Assembly: GCA_900546385.1 (NCBI GenBank)
Contig: URCT01000015.1
Span: 1 to 31,410 of the forward strand
DNA: 31,410 bases
Reading direction: 5' to 3'
Origin: an uncultured Eubacteriales bacterium
GTDB lineage: Bacteria > Bacillota > Clostridia > Oscillospirales > CAG-382
Under the pieces are notes generated by a model. The model ran no database searches and was not told where the DNA came from. It worked only from the letters and a program-made list of their open reading frames with translations. Position 1 is the stretch's first letter. Every line of letters starts with the position of its first letter. Below are positions 7,044 to 14,695 of the stretch, in pieces. The position numbers were made by a program, and so were the translations under genes.

Positions 7044-7072
7044 TTTACATACCGCACAAAAAGAGGTATAAT
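7044..7072 (+). promoter_or_regulatory. Sigma-A promoter of yfmF operon
   Basis: TTTACA (7044-7049), a 17-bp spacer and TATAAT (7067-7072). Transcription should start near 7079, giving an approximately 70-nt leader that begins almost at once with a stem-loop (7086-7122). No terminator is visible in the genes that follow up to about 12026, so this promoter likely drives yfmF-yfmH-lgt-folD-shikimate kinase. Confidence 0.85.
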
Positions 7073-7085
7073 ATAAAATGATATA

Positions 7086-7122
7086 GTTTTGCGGCGGCCA
7101 TCCGGCTTTTGCCGCAGAAAAC
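7086..7122 (+). promoter_or_regulatory. Compound stem-loop at 5' end of yfmF leader
   Basis: GTTTT (7086-7090) pairs with AAAAC (7118-7122), and GCGGC (7091-7095) with GCCGC (7111-7115), with an AG bulge on the 3' side. Inside, GCC/GGC can form a small hairpin with an ATCC loop. The structure starts within about 7 nt of the predicted transcript start, a position typical of mRNA-stabilising 5' hairpins. It lies well before the AGAGGA ribosome binding site. Confidence 0.45.
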
Positions 7123-7149
7123 CGATTTCACACAGAAAGAGGATTCATT

Positions 7150-8442
7150 ATGCAAAGATGCAAGCTTTCCGAAGGCATCCATCTGAATTTGCTGCCTTCC
7201 GAAAAATTTAAGACCAACTTTCTTTCCGTTTGCTTTGTCGTTCCGCTCGAAAAAGAAAATGCGCATCTGACCGCCCTTGTGCCGAAGGTGCTTTCCCGCG
7301 GCTGCAAAGCCTATCCGGACATGGCCGCCATTTCCGAGCGGCTCGAATATCTGTATGCCTCCGACATTTCCGCCGTCTATGTCAAACGCGCCGAAAGCTT
7401 AATTGTCGGCTTTTCCGCCGATTTTCTCAAGGACGCGTTTCTCCCGGAAAAGGGTGAGAACCTTTTGAACAGTGTCAGTGCCCTGTTATTCGATATTCTG
7501 TTTGATCCGCTTATCGAAAACGGCGCGTTTCGCGAAAGCTATGTCGCCGGAGAAAAGGCTGACCTCATCAACGCCATCGGTGCGAAAATCAACAACAAGG
7601 CCGCCTACGCCAAGGAACGCTGCACCGAAATCATGTTCGGCGCACGTCCGTACGGTATTTCCGAACTCGGAACGGCTGAGGAGGTACGCACTGCCACTTC
7701 CAAGCAAATTTATGAACGCTACAAGCAACTTGTGGAAACGGCACCGATTGAGATCTTCTTCAACGGCGAATGCGACGCAGAGGAGCTTTCCGCGCTTGTG
7801 AAGAGCCGCATTCCCGTTGGTGCACACCGCAAGACCTCCTTCCCGACGCGTGCTTTTTTGGACGGCGACCCCGACGAAGTGACCGAGGTGACCGACGAAA
7901 TGCCGGTTGCGCAAGGAAAACTGGTCATGGGACTTCGCATGAGCGGCGTCAACGTCAATGCGCCCGACGCGGCGGCATTCAACGTTTTCAACGAGATCTT
8001 CGGCGGTTCGGCGAACAGCAAGCTGTTTATGAACGTGCGCGAAGCCATGAGTTTATGCTATTACTGCCGCTCCATGCCGGATATGTTTATGAGCGCGCTG
8101 TTCATTTCCAGCGGCATTGAGCCGGAAAACCGCGAAAAAGCCAAAAAAGCGATTTTGGAGCAGTTAGACGCCATGAAAGCCGGCGATTTCTCCGACGACG
8201 ACATTGCCGAGGCAAAACTGTCGCTGTGCAACGCCTACAAGGAGCTTGACGACAGTGCGAGCGCGCTGTGTTTATGGTATTTGTCCCGCGTGATTTTCGG
8301 AAACGACGGCACGCCGGAGGATACCATGGAAAAAATCCGTGCGGTTACGGCCGATGAGATCCGCGCCGCCGCCGAAAAGGTTTCGCTCGATACGGTGTAT
8401 TTCATCAAAGGCACGGGAAAGAGCAACAGCGAGGAGGCATAA
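7150..8442 (+). CDS. yfmF: M16 peptidase-like protein YfmF (catalytically degenerate partner)
   Basis: A 430-aa M16 (insulinase/processing-peptidase) fold protein of the YfmF type (B. subtilis YmfF), annotated in the family as associated with the 5-aminopentanol modification of elongation factor P. It lacks the zinc-binding HxxEH motif: the corresponding N-terminal region reads VPKVLSRGCKAYPDMAAISERLEYLY. It is presumably the inactive half of a pair with YfmH. The middle and C-terminal parts retain the M16 pattern (AYAKERCTEIMFGARPYG, then FNEIFGGSANSKLFMNVREAMSLCYYCRS). AGAGGA precedes the ATG. The stop is 2 bp before yfmH, whose ribosome binding site overlaps the end of this gene, so the two are translationally coupled. 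Family assignment is firm, the physiological role less so. Confidence 0.9.
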   Translation: MQRCKLSEGIHLNLLPSEKFKTNFLSVCFVVPLEKENAHLTALVPKVLSRGCKAYPDMAAISERLEYLYASDISAVYVKRAESLIVGFSADFLKDAFLPEKGENLLNSVSALLFDILFDPLIENGAFRESYVAGEKADLINAIGAKINNKAAYAKERCTEIMFGARPYGISELGTAEEVRTATSKQIYERYKQLVETAPIEIFFNGECDAEELSALVKSRIPVGAHRKTSFPTRAFLDGDPDEVTEVTDEMPVAQGKLVMGLRMSGVNVNAPDAAAFNVFNEIFGGSANSKLFMNVREAMSLCYYCRSMPDMFMSALFISSGIEPENREKAKKAILEQLDAMKAGDFSDDDIAEAKLSLCNAYKELDDSASALCLWYLSRVIFGNDGTPEDTMEKIRAVTADEIRAAAEKVSLDTVYFIKGTGKSNSEEA

Positions 8443-8444
8443 CC

Positions 8445-9725
8445 ATGATTTGCAAAGAAAACAAAGAAATCGGCGAAAAGTATTATTATTTGCAGCATAA
8501 AAGCGGACTTGACGTATACGTCGTTCCCAAAAAGATGTCCACGTCTTATGCCATTTTCGGCACCAAATTCGGCTCGATCGACAACCGCTTTGTCTTAGAC
8601 GGCAAAGAAATCGTTCTGCCGGACGGCATCGCACACTTTCTCGAACACAAAATGTTTGAGCAAGAGGACGGCACCGACGCCTTTTTACGCTTTGCCAAAA
8701 CCGGCGCCAACGCCAACGCCTACACCACCTTTGAGCGGACGTGTTATCTGTTTTCGGCGACCTCGAAATTCTACGAATCGCTTGAGATATTACTCGACTT
8801 TGTGTCGCATCCGTTCTTCACCGACGCGACCGTGCAAAAGGAAATGGGCATTATCGGCCAAGAGATCCGGATGTATGACGACAATCCCGGCTGGCAGCTG
8901 TATTTCGGGATGTTGACCGGCTTATACCACGCAAACACCGTCCGCATCGACACGGCCGGCACCACCGAAACCATTGCCGAAATCACGCCGGAGCTGCTTC
9001 ACACAGCTTACCGGGCATTCTACAATCCGCACAATATGCTGCTTTGCGTGTGCGGTGACATGGATCCCGAAAAGGTGGAGGAAATCTGCGACAAGCTGCT
9101 GCCGGTTTCCGAAAAGCCGGATGTCAAGCGTCTGTATCCGGACGAGCCGGCCGGCATTTATAAAGAATTTATCTCCAAGAAATTAGAGGTTTCCATGCCG
9201 ATGTTTGCCGTCGGCGTCAAGGACAACGCCGTGCCCATGAGCGGCGACGCGCTTGCCAAAAAACAAGCCGCTTACGACATTCTTCTCGACATGATGTTCG
9301 GCAAAAGCAGTGCGTTCTACACGCGCCTGTATGAAGCAGGTCTCATCGATTCCTCCTTCTCTTACGAATACGAATGCTCCGAAACCTTCGGCCATGCCGC
9401 CATCTCCGGTTCTTCGAACGAGCCGGAAAAAGTCTATGCGGCCGTCAAGGAAGAGATCCGGCGTTTTCAAAAGGATGGGCTTGACCGAGCCGTTTTCGAC
9501 CGGCTGCACCGTGCGTCCTACGCACAAACCTTACGAGCCTTCAACTCGACTGAGGACATTGCCGGTGATCTGCTTGTTTACCGTTTTGAGGGCATCGATC
9601 TTCTCGACTATCCGAAAATCGTCGCATCTGTCACCTTTGAGGACGTTTGCACGCTGCTTCGCGACGCGTTCGGCGAAAACGATTTTGTACTTTCGACGGT
9701 TCTGCCGCTCGACAAAAACGCTTAA
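8445..9725 (+). CDS. yfmH: M16 family zinc peptidase YfmH
   Basis: A 426-aa active-type M16 metallopeptidase. The inverted zinc motif HFLEH is at residues 64-68, preceded by LPDGIAHFLEHKMFEQEDG, and the downstream glutamate ligand is in GQEIRMYDDNPGW (Glu140). The C-terminal half has the second M16 domain (GKSSAFYTRLYEAGLIDSSFSYEYE). It corresponds to B. subtilis YmfH, encoded next to YmfF and linked by family annotation to EF-P aminopentanol modification. GAGGAGG lies just upstream of the ATG, inside the end of yfmF. No EF-P gene or YmfI-type reductase is in this window, so the link to EF-P here rests on family knowledge only. Cytoplasmic: no signal peptide seen. Confidence 0.92.
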   Translation: MICKENKEIGEKYYYLQHKSGLDVYVVPKKMSTSYAIFGTKFGSIDNRFVLDGKEIVLPDGIAHFLEHKMFEQEDGTDAFLRFAKTGANANAYTTFERTCYLFSATSKFYESLEILLDFVSHPFFTDATVQKEMGIIGQEIRMYDDNPGWQLYFGMLTGLYHANTVRIDTAGTTETIAEITPELLHTAYRAFYNPHNMLLCVCGDMDPEKVEEICDKLLPVSEKPDVKRLYPDEPAGIYKEFISKKLEVSMPMFAVGVKDNAVPMSGDALAKKQAAYDILLDMMFGKSSAFYTRLYEAGLIDSSFSYEYECSETFGHAAISGSSNEPEKVYAAVKEEIRRFQKDGLDRAVFDRLHRASYAQTLRAFNSTEDIAGDLLVYRFEGIDLLDYPKIVASVTFEDVCTLLRDAFGENDFVLSTVLPLDKNA

Positions 9726-9754
9726 ATGACCGCTGCTTTTGGAGGAAAAATCAC

Positions 9755-10603
9755 ATGAATACCGTTGGATTTCCGCGATTAGGGTTAGGGCCGTTTGAGC
9801 TTGTGCCCACCGCTTTCTCGCTTGGCACCATATCGGTGCAATGGTATGGCATTATCATTGTTTTTGGCATGGTTTTATCCTGTGCCTATGCCTTTTGGCG
9901 TATGAAACGCGTGCCGCTGGTCATGGACGATATGCTTGACATCGCCATCGTTTGCATTCCGCTCGGCATTGTCGGCGCACGCCTATACTATGTGCTGACA
10001 AGCTTAAAGGATTTTCCGACACTTTGGGACGCTTTCAAAATCTGGGAGGGCGGACTTGCCATCTACGGCGGCATTATCGGCGGCTTTTTGGGCGTGCTTT
10101 TGGTCTGCCGCCGCAAAAAGAAACCGTTATTTGCCGTGCTTGACTGCATTGCGCCGGGCGTGATGATCGGGCAGCTGGTCGGCCGTTGGGGCAATTTTGT
10201 CAACGCCGAAGCATACGGTGTGATCGGTCCTTACGATTTTCTCGGCCACACCTTTGACGCCACCTCTTTTGCCGAGCACAATCCCTTCATTATGACCATC
10301 AACAATATGTACGTTCATCCGACGTTTTTGTACGAATCGGTATGGAATCTTATCGGATTTCTTCTCATCAACGCTTTTTGGAAGCACAAGAAATACAACG
10401 GGCAGATACTCCTTTTGTATCTGACGTGGTACGGTTTCGGCCGTGCCGTCATCGAGGGCTTCCGCGGCGACAGTCTCTATATCGGCTCTTTGCGCATTTC
10501 CCAGTTACTTGCCTTTATCTGCTTTGCGGCAGGTGTAATTTTGCTTATCGCATTTGCGGTAAAAAGGCCGGGAAAGCAAGCTGAAAAAACGAATCAAAAC
10601 TAA
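9755..10603 (+). CDS. lgt: Prolipoprotein diacylglyceryl transferase
   Basis: Lgt, 282 aa, an integral membrane enzyme that moves diacylglyceryl from phosphatidylglycerol to the lipobox cysteine of prolipoproteins. About seven hydrophobic segments are visible. The motifs are ISVQWYGIIIVFGM, the GARLYYVL loop, GGLAIYGGIIGG and the Lgt signature GRWGNFVNAEAYG (from residue 143). The tail has GFGRAVIEGFRGDS. The ATG at 9755 is chosen because GGAGG lies 9 bases upstream and the Lgt N-terminus fits there; the frame is open further upstream but that part overlaps yfmH. It sits 29 bp after yfmH and 28 bp before folD. In many Firmicutes lgt neighbours hprK; here the two are nearby but in separate units. 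Confidence 0.96.
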   Translation: MNTVGFPRLGLGPFELVPTAFSLGTISVQWYGIIIVFGMVLSCAYAFWRMKRVPLVMDDMLDIAIVCIPLGIVGARLYYVLTSLKDFPTLWDAFKIWEGGLAIYGGIIGGFLGVLLVCRRKKKPLFAVLDCIAPGVMIGQLVGRWGNFVNAEAYGVIGPYDFLGHTFDATSFAEHNPFIMTINNMYVHPTFLYESVWNLIGFLLINAFWKHKKYNGQILLLYLTWYGFGRAVIEGFRGDSLYIGSLRISQLLAFICFAAGVILLIAFAVKRPGKQAEKTNQN

Positions 10604-10631
10604 TCTGCACATTCAGAAAGGCGGAAAAACT

Positions 10632-11495
10632 ATGGCAGTACGAATGGACGGAAAAGCCCTTTCGGCAAAAATAAGAGGACAGATCAAACAAGAAGCTGCG
10701 GAATTTGCTTCACGTACCGGCGTTCGTCCGGGACTTGCGGTCATCATCGTCGGCGAAGATCCGGCGTCAAAAATCTATGTACGCAACAAGGGAAAAGCCT
10801 GCGAAGAAGTCGGCTTTTACTCAGAAATTTATGAGCTGCCGGAGAACACCTCCGAGAGTGAGCTTTTGGAACTGGTACACGTTTTGAATGACCGGAAAGA
10901 CATTCACGGCATATTGGTGCAATCTCCCTTGCCGCGTCATCTAAATGAGGACTTGATTGTCAACAACATCTCGCCCGACAAGGATGTGGATGCCTTCCAT
11001 CCGACCAATGTCGGCCGCATCATGATCGGCGACTACCGCTTTCTGCCCTGCACACCGGCCGGCATTATGGAGCTACTTTGCGAATACGGCATCGATCCGA
11101 CCGGCAAGGAATGCGTGGTCGTCGGCAGAAGCGACATTGTCGGAAAGCCCATGGCGATGTTATTATTACACGCCAACGGCACAGTCACGGTTTGCCATTC
11201 GAAAACCAAAAATCTTGCCGAAATCACGCGCCGCGCCGACATTCTTGTCATGGCCATCGGCAAAGCCGATTTCTTAAAAGGCGACATGATAAAGGACGGC
11301 GCGGTTGTGATCGACGTCGGCATGAACAGAAAACCGGACGGAAAGCTGACGGGCGATGTGGATTTTGCCGAATGCGAGCCGAAAGCCTCGTTTATCACAC
11401 CCGTTCCGGGCGGAGTCGGCCCGATGACCATCACCATGCTCATGAAAAACACGCTTGCCGCCGCCAAGGCGTTTGCCGATGCGGCCAAAGCATAG
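10632..11495 (+). CDS. folD: Bifunctional methylene-THF dehydrogenase/cyclohydrolase
   Basis: FolD, 287 aa, interconverts 5,10-methylene-, methenyl- and 10-formyl-tetrahydrofolate in one-carbon metabolism. Signatures: YVRNKGKACEEVGF (catalytic Tyr49 and Lys53 in the YxxxK arrangement), GILVQSPLPRHL, DKDVDAFHPTNVGR, PCTPAGIMELL, the nucleotide-binding VVVGRSDIVGKPMAMLLL and the C-terminal PVPGGVGPMTITMLMKNT. Length is normal (about 280-290 aa). AAAGGCGG precedes the ATG. It lies between lgt and the shikimate-kinase-like gene with short gaps, so co-transcription from 7044 is likely. The 28-bp gap upstream is too short for a folate riboswitch. Confidence 0.97.
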   Translation: MAVRMDGKALSAKIRGQIKQEAAEFASRTGVRPGLAVIIVGEDPASKIYVRNKGKACEEVGFYSEIYELPENTSESELLELVHVLNDRKDIHGILVQSPLPRHLNEDLIVNNISPDKDVDAFHPTNVGRIMIGDYRFLPCTPAGIMELLCEYGIDPTGKECVVVGRSDIVGKPMAMLLLHANGTVTVCHSKTKNLAEITRRADILVMAIGKADFLKGDMIKDGAVVIDVGMNRKPDGKLTGDVDFAECEPKASFITPVPGGVGPMTITMLMKNTLAAAKAFADAAKA

Positions 11496-11516
11496 CACCG
11501 CAAAGGAAGCCTACAT

Positions 11517-12026
11517 ATGAAAAACATCATTCTTATCGGTATGCCCGGCTCCGGCAAAAGCACCATCGGCGTGGTTTTGGCCAAAACGCTCGGCGTTGAT
11601 TTTATCGATACCGACATCACCATTCAAAACCGCACCGGTGAGCTTTTGTATCAGACACTCGAACGCATCGGTGTCAAAGGGCTGTTAGACGAAGAAGAAA
11701 AAGCGATTCTCTCGCTCGACCTCTCGGACAAGGTATGCGTCGTCGCCACCGGCGGCAGTGCGGTGCTTCGCGAAAGCTCGATGGAGCATTTGCATAAAAA
11801 CGGCGTTTTTGTCTATCTGTCGCTTCCCTACACCGTCATTGCAAGACGTGTCGGAAACCGTGCCACACGCGGCATTGCCGCCGAAAACGGTGAGAGCCTA
11901 AAGGACATTTACGATTTTCGCAAGCCGTATTATGAAAAATATGCCGATTTTACGGTAGATTGCAAGGGCAATTCCGTCGAAAAAAATGTGGCTGAGATCT
12001 TACGCGTCTTGATCGGGATCCGTTAA
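11517..12026 (+). CDS. aroK: Shikimate kinase family protein (divergent)
   Basis: A 169-aa P-loop small-molecule kinase of the AroK/shikimate kinase family. The P-loop GMPGSGKST is at residues 8-16 and the substrate-side aspartate is in FIDTDI (Asp33). A glycine motif ATGGSAV and a lid/C-terminal segment (VGNRATRGI, RKPYYEKYADFTVDC) follow. Two usual shikimate-contact features are altered: the FR..E segment reads GLLDEEE (no arginine, Asp58 near that place), and the GGG motif is GGS. It may therefore be a true but divergent shikimate kinase or a related kinase with another substrate. AAAGGA precedes the ATG. It is the last gene of the yfmF operon, with no other shikimate-pathway gene nearby. 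Confidence 0.75.
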   Translation: MKNIILIGMPGSGKSTIGVVLAKTLGVDFIDTDITIQNRTGELLYQTLERIGVKGLLDEEEKAILSLDLSDKVCVVATGGSAVLRESSMEHLHKNGVFVYLSLPYTVIARRVGNRATRGIAAENGESLKDIYDFRKPYYEKYADFTVDCKGNSVEKNVAEILRVLIGIR

Positions 12027-12069
12027 GCGGTCATGCCGTGTGCTTCTTTGTGGTATTTATGAAAAAAAC

Positions 12070-12098
12070 TTGATTTTTTGCCAATTCTATGGTAGAAT
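12070..12098 (+). promoter_or_regulatory. Promoter of cpsC-cpsD
   Basis: TTGATT (12070-12075), a 17-bp spacer and TAGAAT (12093-12098), with TGG before the -10 (extended -10). The leader is about 60 nt to the ATG at 12165. The promoter supports that start over an upstream in-frame TTG at 12114, which lacks a ribosome binding site. Confidence 0.75.
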
Positions 12099-12164
12099 AT
12101 ACAAAGCATCCTGTTGCCGCTCGACTTTATTTTTGACTGCCAAAGCGAAAGGACACATTTTCCG

Positions 12165-12950
12165 ATGAACAAACATGAATTCACTGTCGCCGAATTTTTC
12201 GGCATTGCCATAAAACACATTTGGATCATTTTTGCCGCCATGATCATCGGCGGTCTTGCCGCCTTATATTACACATCGTTTCTCGTAACGCCCAAGTACG
12301 AATCGGAAACCAAATATTTAGTGGACACCACAAGTCTCGCCACCGACGCCGGATACTATGGCTCCACCACCGCTTCGGTGGAGGAACAGCGCAACACCGT
12401 GCTGTCCCGTTTGATTGTGAGCAGCTATATCGAAATTCTGCAAACGCACAATTTTTCCGAATTTCTGGCAATCAAGTTGGAGAGCAATCCTTATCTTTCG
12501 TCCCGTCCGCATCCCTATACCGGCGACGAGCTTTTTGGCATGATCAAATATACCTTTGAGGAAGAAAAAGAGTTCTATTTAGTCACCGTTACGGCAACCG
12601 ATCCGGCTGATGCTTTTATCATCGCCCGGTGCATCGAGGAAAACTCGGAAAGCTATCTTGCCACCAAAAAAAACAGCGCACAAGGAACTTTGAAGGTCAT
12701 TGACAATGCAAGAACCAACGAAGATGCCGTCAACGTCAACTTTGTGCTCAACGCTATCATCGGCGCGCTCTGCGGCGCGATTCTCGCCTTTGCCATAGCC
12801 TTTGTGATTGATATCAACGACGTTCGCATCAAGAGCGAAAAAGAGCTGATACGTGCCGTTGATCTTCCGGTCATCGGCAGTATTCCCGAACAGATTCTCT
12901 ACCGCGACAGTCCGAGTCCCTCTCAAAGCCGCCAAAAGGCGTCTAAGTAA
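12165..12950 (+). CDS. cpsC: Wzz/CpsC-type polysaccharide co-polymerase (kinase adaptor)
   Basis: A 261-aa membrane protein of the chain-length-determinant (Wzz) family, type found in Gram-positives as the transmembrane activator of a separate BY-kinase (CpsC, YveK, CapA). One helix lies near the N-terminus (HIWIIFAAMIIGGLAALYY) and one near residue 195-220 (FVLNAIIGALCGAILAFAIAF). An extracellular domain between them begins TPKYESETKYLVD. The short cytosolic tail (VIGSIPEQ) would contact CpsD. The start MNKHEFTV has AAAGGA 12 bases upstream. It lies 20 bp before cpsD. Expected role: together with CpsD/CpsB it regulates length and export of the surface polysaccharide, plausibly the one encoded on the other strand from 19119 onward. 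Confidence 0.92.
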   Translation: MNKHEFTVAEFFGIAIKHIWIIFAAMIIGGLAALYYTSFLVTPKYESETKYLVDTTSLATDAGYYGSTTASVEEQRNTVLSRLIVSSYIEILQTHNFSEFLAIKLESNPYLSSRPHPYTGDELFGMIKYTFEEEKEFYLVTVTATDPADAFIIARCIEENSESYLATKKNSAQGTLKVIDNARTNEDAVNVNFVLNAIIGALCGAILAFAIAFVIDINDVRIKSEKELIRAVDLPVIGSIPEQILYRDSPSPSQSRQKASK

Positions 12951-12970
12951 GAACGGAGAGTACCATTATT

Positions 12971-13684
12971 ATGAATACAAAAAAGAATCCTGTCCAAACG
13001 CCTATCATTACCATCACAAATTCCGACGACTTTCAGCTTGTGGAATCCTATAAGGCGCTGCGCACCAACCTGTTATTCTCGCTTCCTGCCAGAGAAGCCT
13101 CTCATTGCCGGAAAATTCTCTTTACCAGTGCCGCTCCCGGCGACGGCAAAACCACCACAACCGTCAATCTTGCCTTAACGCTCACCGAAATCGAAACACG
13201 GGTGCTGCTCATTGACGCGGATATGCGCAAGCCGACCATCCACCGCTATTTTTCGCTTGACAACCGTTTGGGACTTTCCAATCTTCTGTCCGGCATGAAC
13301 AAAAAAAGCGAATGCATTCAAAGCCTTCCCGACCAACCGAACCTGTCGGTCATCCCGTCGGGCGTTCTGCCGCCCAACCCGTCCGAGCTGTTAGGAAGCG
13401 CGGCCATGGAAAAGCTGCTTGCCGAACTGGAAGAGTCCTATGATTACATCCTCATCGACACGCCGCCGGTCAATGTCGTCACCGACGCGACCGCCATTGC
13501 CGGAAAAGTCGACGGCGTGGCACTAGTGGTCTCCTGCGGAAAAACCACCCTGCCGGAGATCGAGCATACCGTCGAAGCTCTGCGCTTTGCCGGTGCCAAC
13601 CTCTTGGGCGTTGTCATGAACCGCGTGGCGAAAAACAAGAATTCGCGGTATTCCAAACGAGGCTACGCAAGTTACCGCTACTAA
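12971..13684 (+). CDS. cpsD: CpsD/CapB-type tyrosine-protein kinase
   Basis: A 237-aa cytoplasmic BY-kinase. Walker A is in SAAPGDGKTTTTVN (Lys60), the BY-specific Walker A' in VLLIDADMRKP and Walker B in YILIDTPPVNVV. The C-terminus carries the autophosphorylated tyrosine cluster YSKRGYASYRY (four Tyr in the last eleven residues). The N-terminal VESYKALRTNLLFS segment is the usual oligomerisation/adaptor contact. The family needs the CpsC adaptor for activity, encoded just upstream. A probable terminator-like hairpin separates it from cpsB. Full length for the split Gram-positive type. Confidence 0.95.
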   Translation: MNTKKNPVQTPIITITNSDDFQLVESYKALRTNLLFSLPAREASHCRKILFTSAAPGDGKTTTTVNLALTLTEIETRVLLIDADMRKPTIHRYFSLDNRLGLSNLLSGMNKKSECIQSLPDQPNLSVIPSGVLPPNPSELLGSAAMEKLLAELEESYDYILIDTPPVNVVTDATAIAGKVDGVALVVSCGKTTLPEIEHTVEALRFAGANLLGVVMNRVAKNKNSRYSKRGYASYRY

Positions 13685-13709
13685 ACGCGCCCTCTTTGAC
13701 CCAGAAAAC

Positions 13710-13738
13710 AAACGGTATCAGGTCTTTTGACCGTTTTT
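13710..13738 (+). terminator. Possible intercistronic terminator/attenuator between cpsD and cpsB
   Basis: AAACGGT (13710-13716) pairs with ACCGTTT (13730-13736) around a 13-nt loop, followed by TT (13737-13738) so that five T's end the structure. An alternative GGTC/GACC pairing with a TTTT loop is possible. I see no clear new promoter for cpsB, so this may act as a partial attenuator lowering phosphatase level relative to kinase. Confidence 0.5.
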
Positions 13739-13775
13739 CGGCAAAAAGCCTTGTGCCCGCGGAAAGGAGTTTCAC

Positions 13776-14492
13776 ATGGTCGATGTCCATACACACGTGC
13801 TGTTTCATATCGATGACGGCCCGGAAACGTTAGACGACAGCTTGGAAATGCTCAAAAAGTTAGCCTCCGACGGCGTTTCCGACGTTGTGACGACCTCGCA
13901 TTTTCATCCGGATCATATGCCGCTTGAAGAGTTTACCGACCGCCGGGACAGACGGCTTTCCGTGCTTCGTCAGGCCGCAGGTGAGCAAAACATTCCGCTT
14001 TGCCTGCATCACGGTGCAGAGGTGCGGCTCGGCAAGCTGTTATTCAATCTCAAATCCTTGTCCTCGCTTTGCTTTGAAGAAACAAGCAATCTGCTTTGCG
14101 AAATTTCGCACACAGCCGACGATCTGAACGAGGTTTTGCAGTTGATCGACCGCATCATGTCCTCCTATAACATCCAACCGGTCATCGCGCACGTGGAACG
14201 CTATGGCTTTTTCTACAAAAAGATGCAGAATCTGCGCTATCTTCACGAAATGGGCTGTATCATCCAGGTCGATACCGCTTGCTTCTTGGGCGGATTGCGG
14301 GATCGGATGTTCGCGTTCAAGGCTCTGAAAGAGGGCTATGTCGATATCATTGCTTCGGATTGCCACAACATGACCGACCGCGCGCCCAATCTTGCCGAAA
14401 CCTATGCGCTTATCGAGAAAAAATGCGGCGCGGAAGCCGTTGCCCGTTTGCAGGAAAACGCCGCCGCGTTAATCGTCTCCTACGTTTCATAA
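13776..14492 (+). CDS. cpsB: CpsB/CapC-family PHP tyrosine phosphatase
   Basis: A 238-aa manganese-dependent protein-tyrosine phosphatase of the PHP superfamily (CpsB, YwqE) that dephosphorylates the CpsD tyrosine tail. Metal-binding motifs: VDVHTHVLFHIDDGP (His5 and His7 at the N-terminus), TTSHFHPDHM, then PVIAHVERYGFF and IIASDCHNM near the C-terminus. Length is typical (about 240-255 aa). AAAGGAG lies 7 bases before the ATG. It is the third member of the cpsC-cpsD-cpsB module and is followed by a terminator. Confidence 0.94.
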   Translation: MVDVHTHVLFHIDDGPETLDDSLEMLKKLASDGVSDVVTTSHFHPDHMPLEEFTDRRDRRLSVLRQAAGEQNIPLCLHHGAEVRLGKLLFNLKSLSSLCFEETSNLLCEISHTADDLNEVLQLIDRIMSSYNIQPVIAHVERYGFFYKKMQNLRYLHEMGCIIQVDTACFLGGLRDRMFAFKALKEGYVDIIASDCHNMTDRAPNLAETYALIEKKCGAEAVARLQENAAALIVSYVS

Positions 14493-14498
14493 GAACCG

Positions 14499-14526
14499 AT
14501 CCGACATGATGCCATGCCGGATTTTT
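14499..14526 (+). terminator. Intrinsic terminator after cpsB
   Basis: ATCCG-A-CATG (14499-14508) pairs with CATG-C-CGGAT (14513-14522) around an ATGC loop, with one internal A/C mismatch, and continues into a run of five T's. It lies 7 bp after the cpsB stop. Confidence 0.85.
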
Positions 14527-14602
14527 GTTTGCACACAGAGCCGTTTTGCGGCGCGGTTTGCCCAAAAATTAACAAAATATATGCATTTGCCGCTTCAAAT
14601 TG

Positions 14603-14611
14603 TGCTATAAT
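14603..14611 (+). promoter_or_regulatory. Extended -10 promoter of the ASRT-family gene
   Basis: TGC plus TATAAT at 14606-14611 is a consensus extended -10. No good -35 is found at 16-18 bp spacing (14583-14588 reads GCATTT), so it may depend on the extended -10 or on an activator. The transcript would have an approximately 78-nt leader. Confidence 0.65.
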
Positions 14612-14650
14612 GAATTGGTTAAAAGGGCAGTTTGTCCGTTTATGGAAAAT

Positions 14651-14684
14651 CTTTCAAGGGCTTGCCCCATCACACGATGAAAGG
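14651..14684 (+). promoter_or_regulatory. Leader hairpin able to mask the ASRT gene ribosome binding site
   Basis: CTTTCA (14651-14656) is complementary to TGAAAG (14678-14683), which contains most of the Shine-Dalgarno sequence GAAAGGA of the gene starting at 14696. Inside the loop GGG (14658-14660) and CCC (14665-14667) form a small stem over CTTG. Together this could block translation initiation unless opened. It is a prediction by eye, with no match to a known riboswitch. Confidence 0.4.
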
Positions 14685-14695
14685 AATGGATTTTT

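Noticed and set aside
10604..10631. Folate riboswitch before folD
   Set aside because: The intergenic gap is only 28 bp within an operon.
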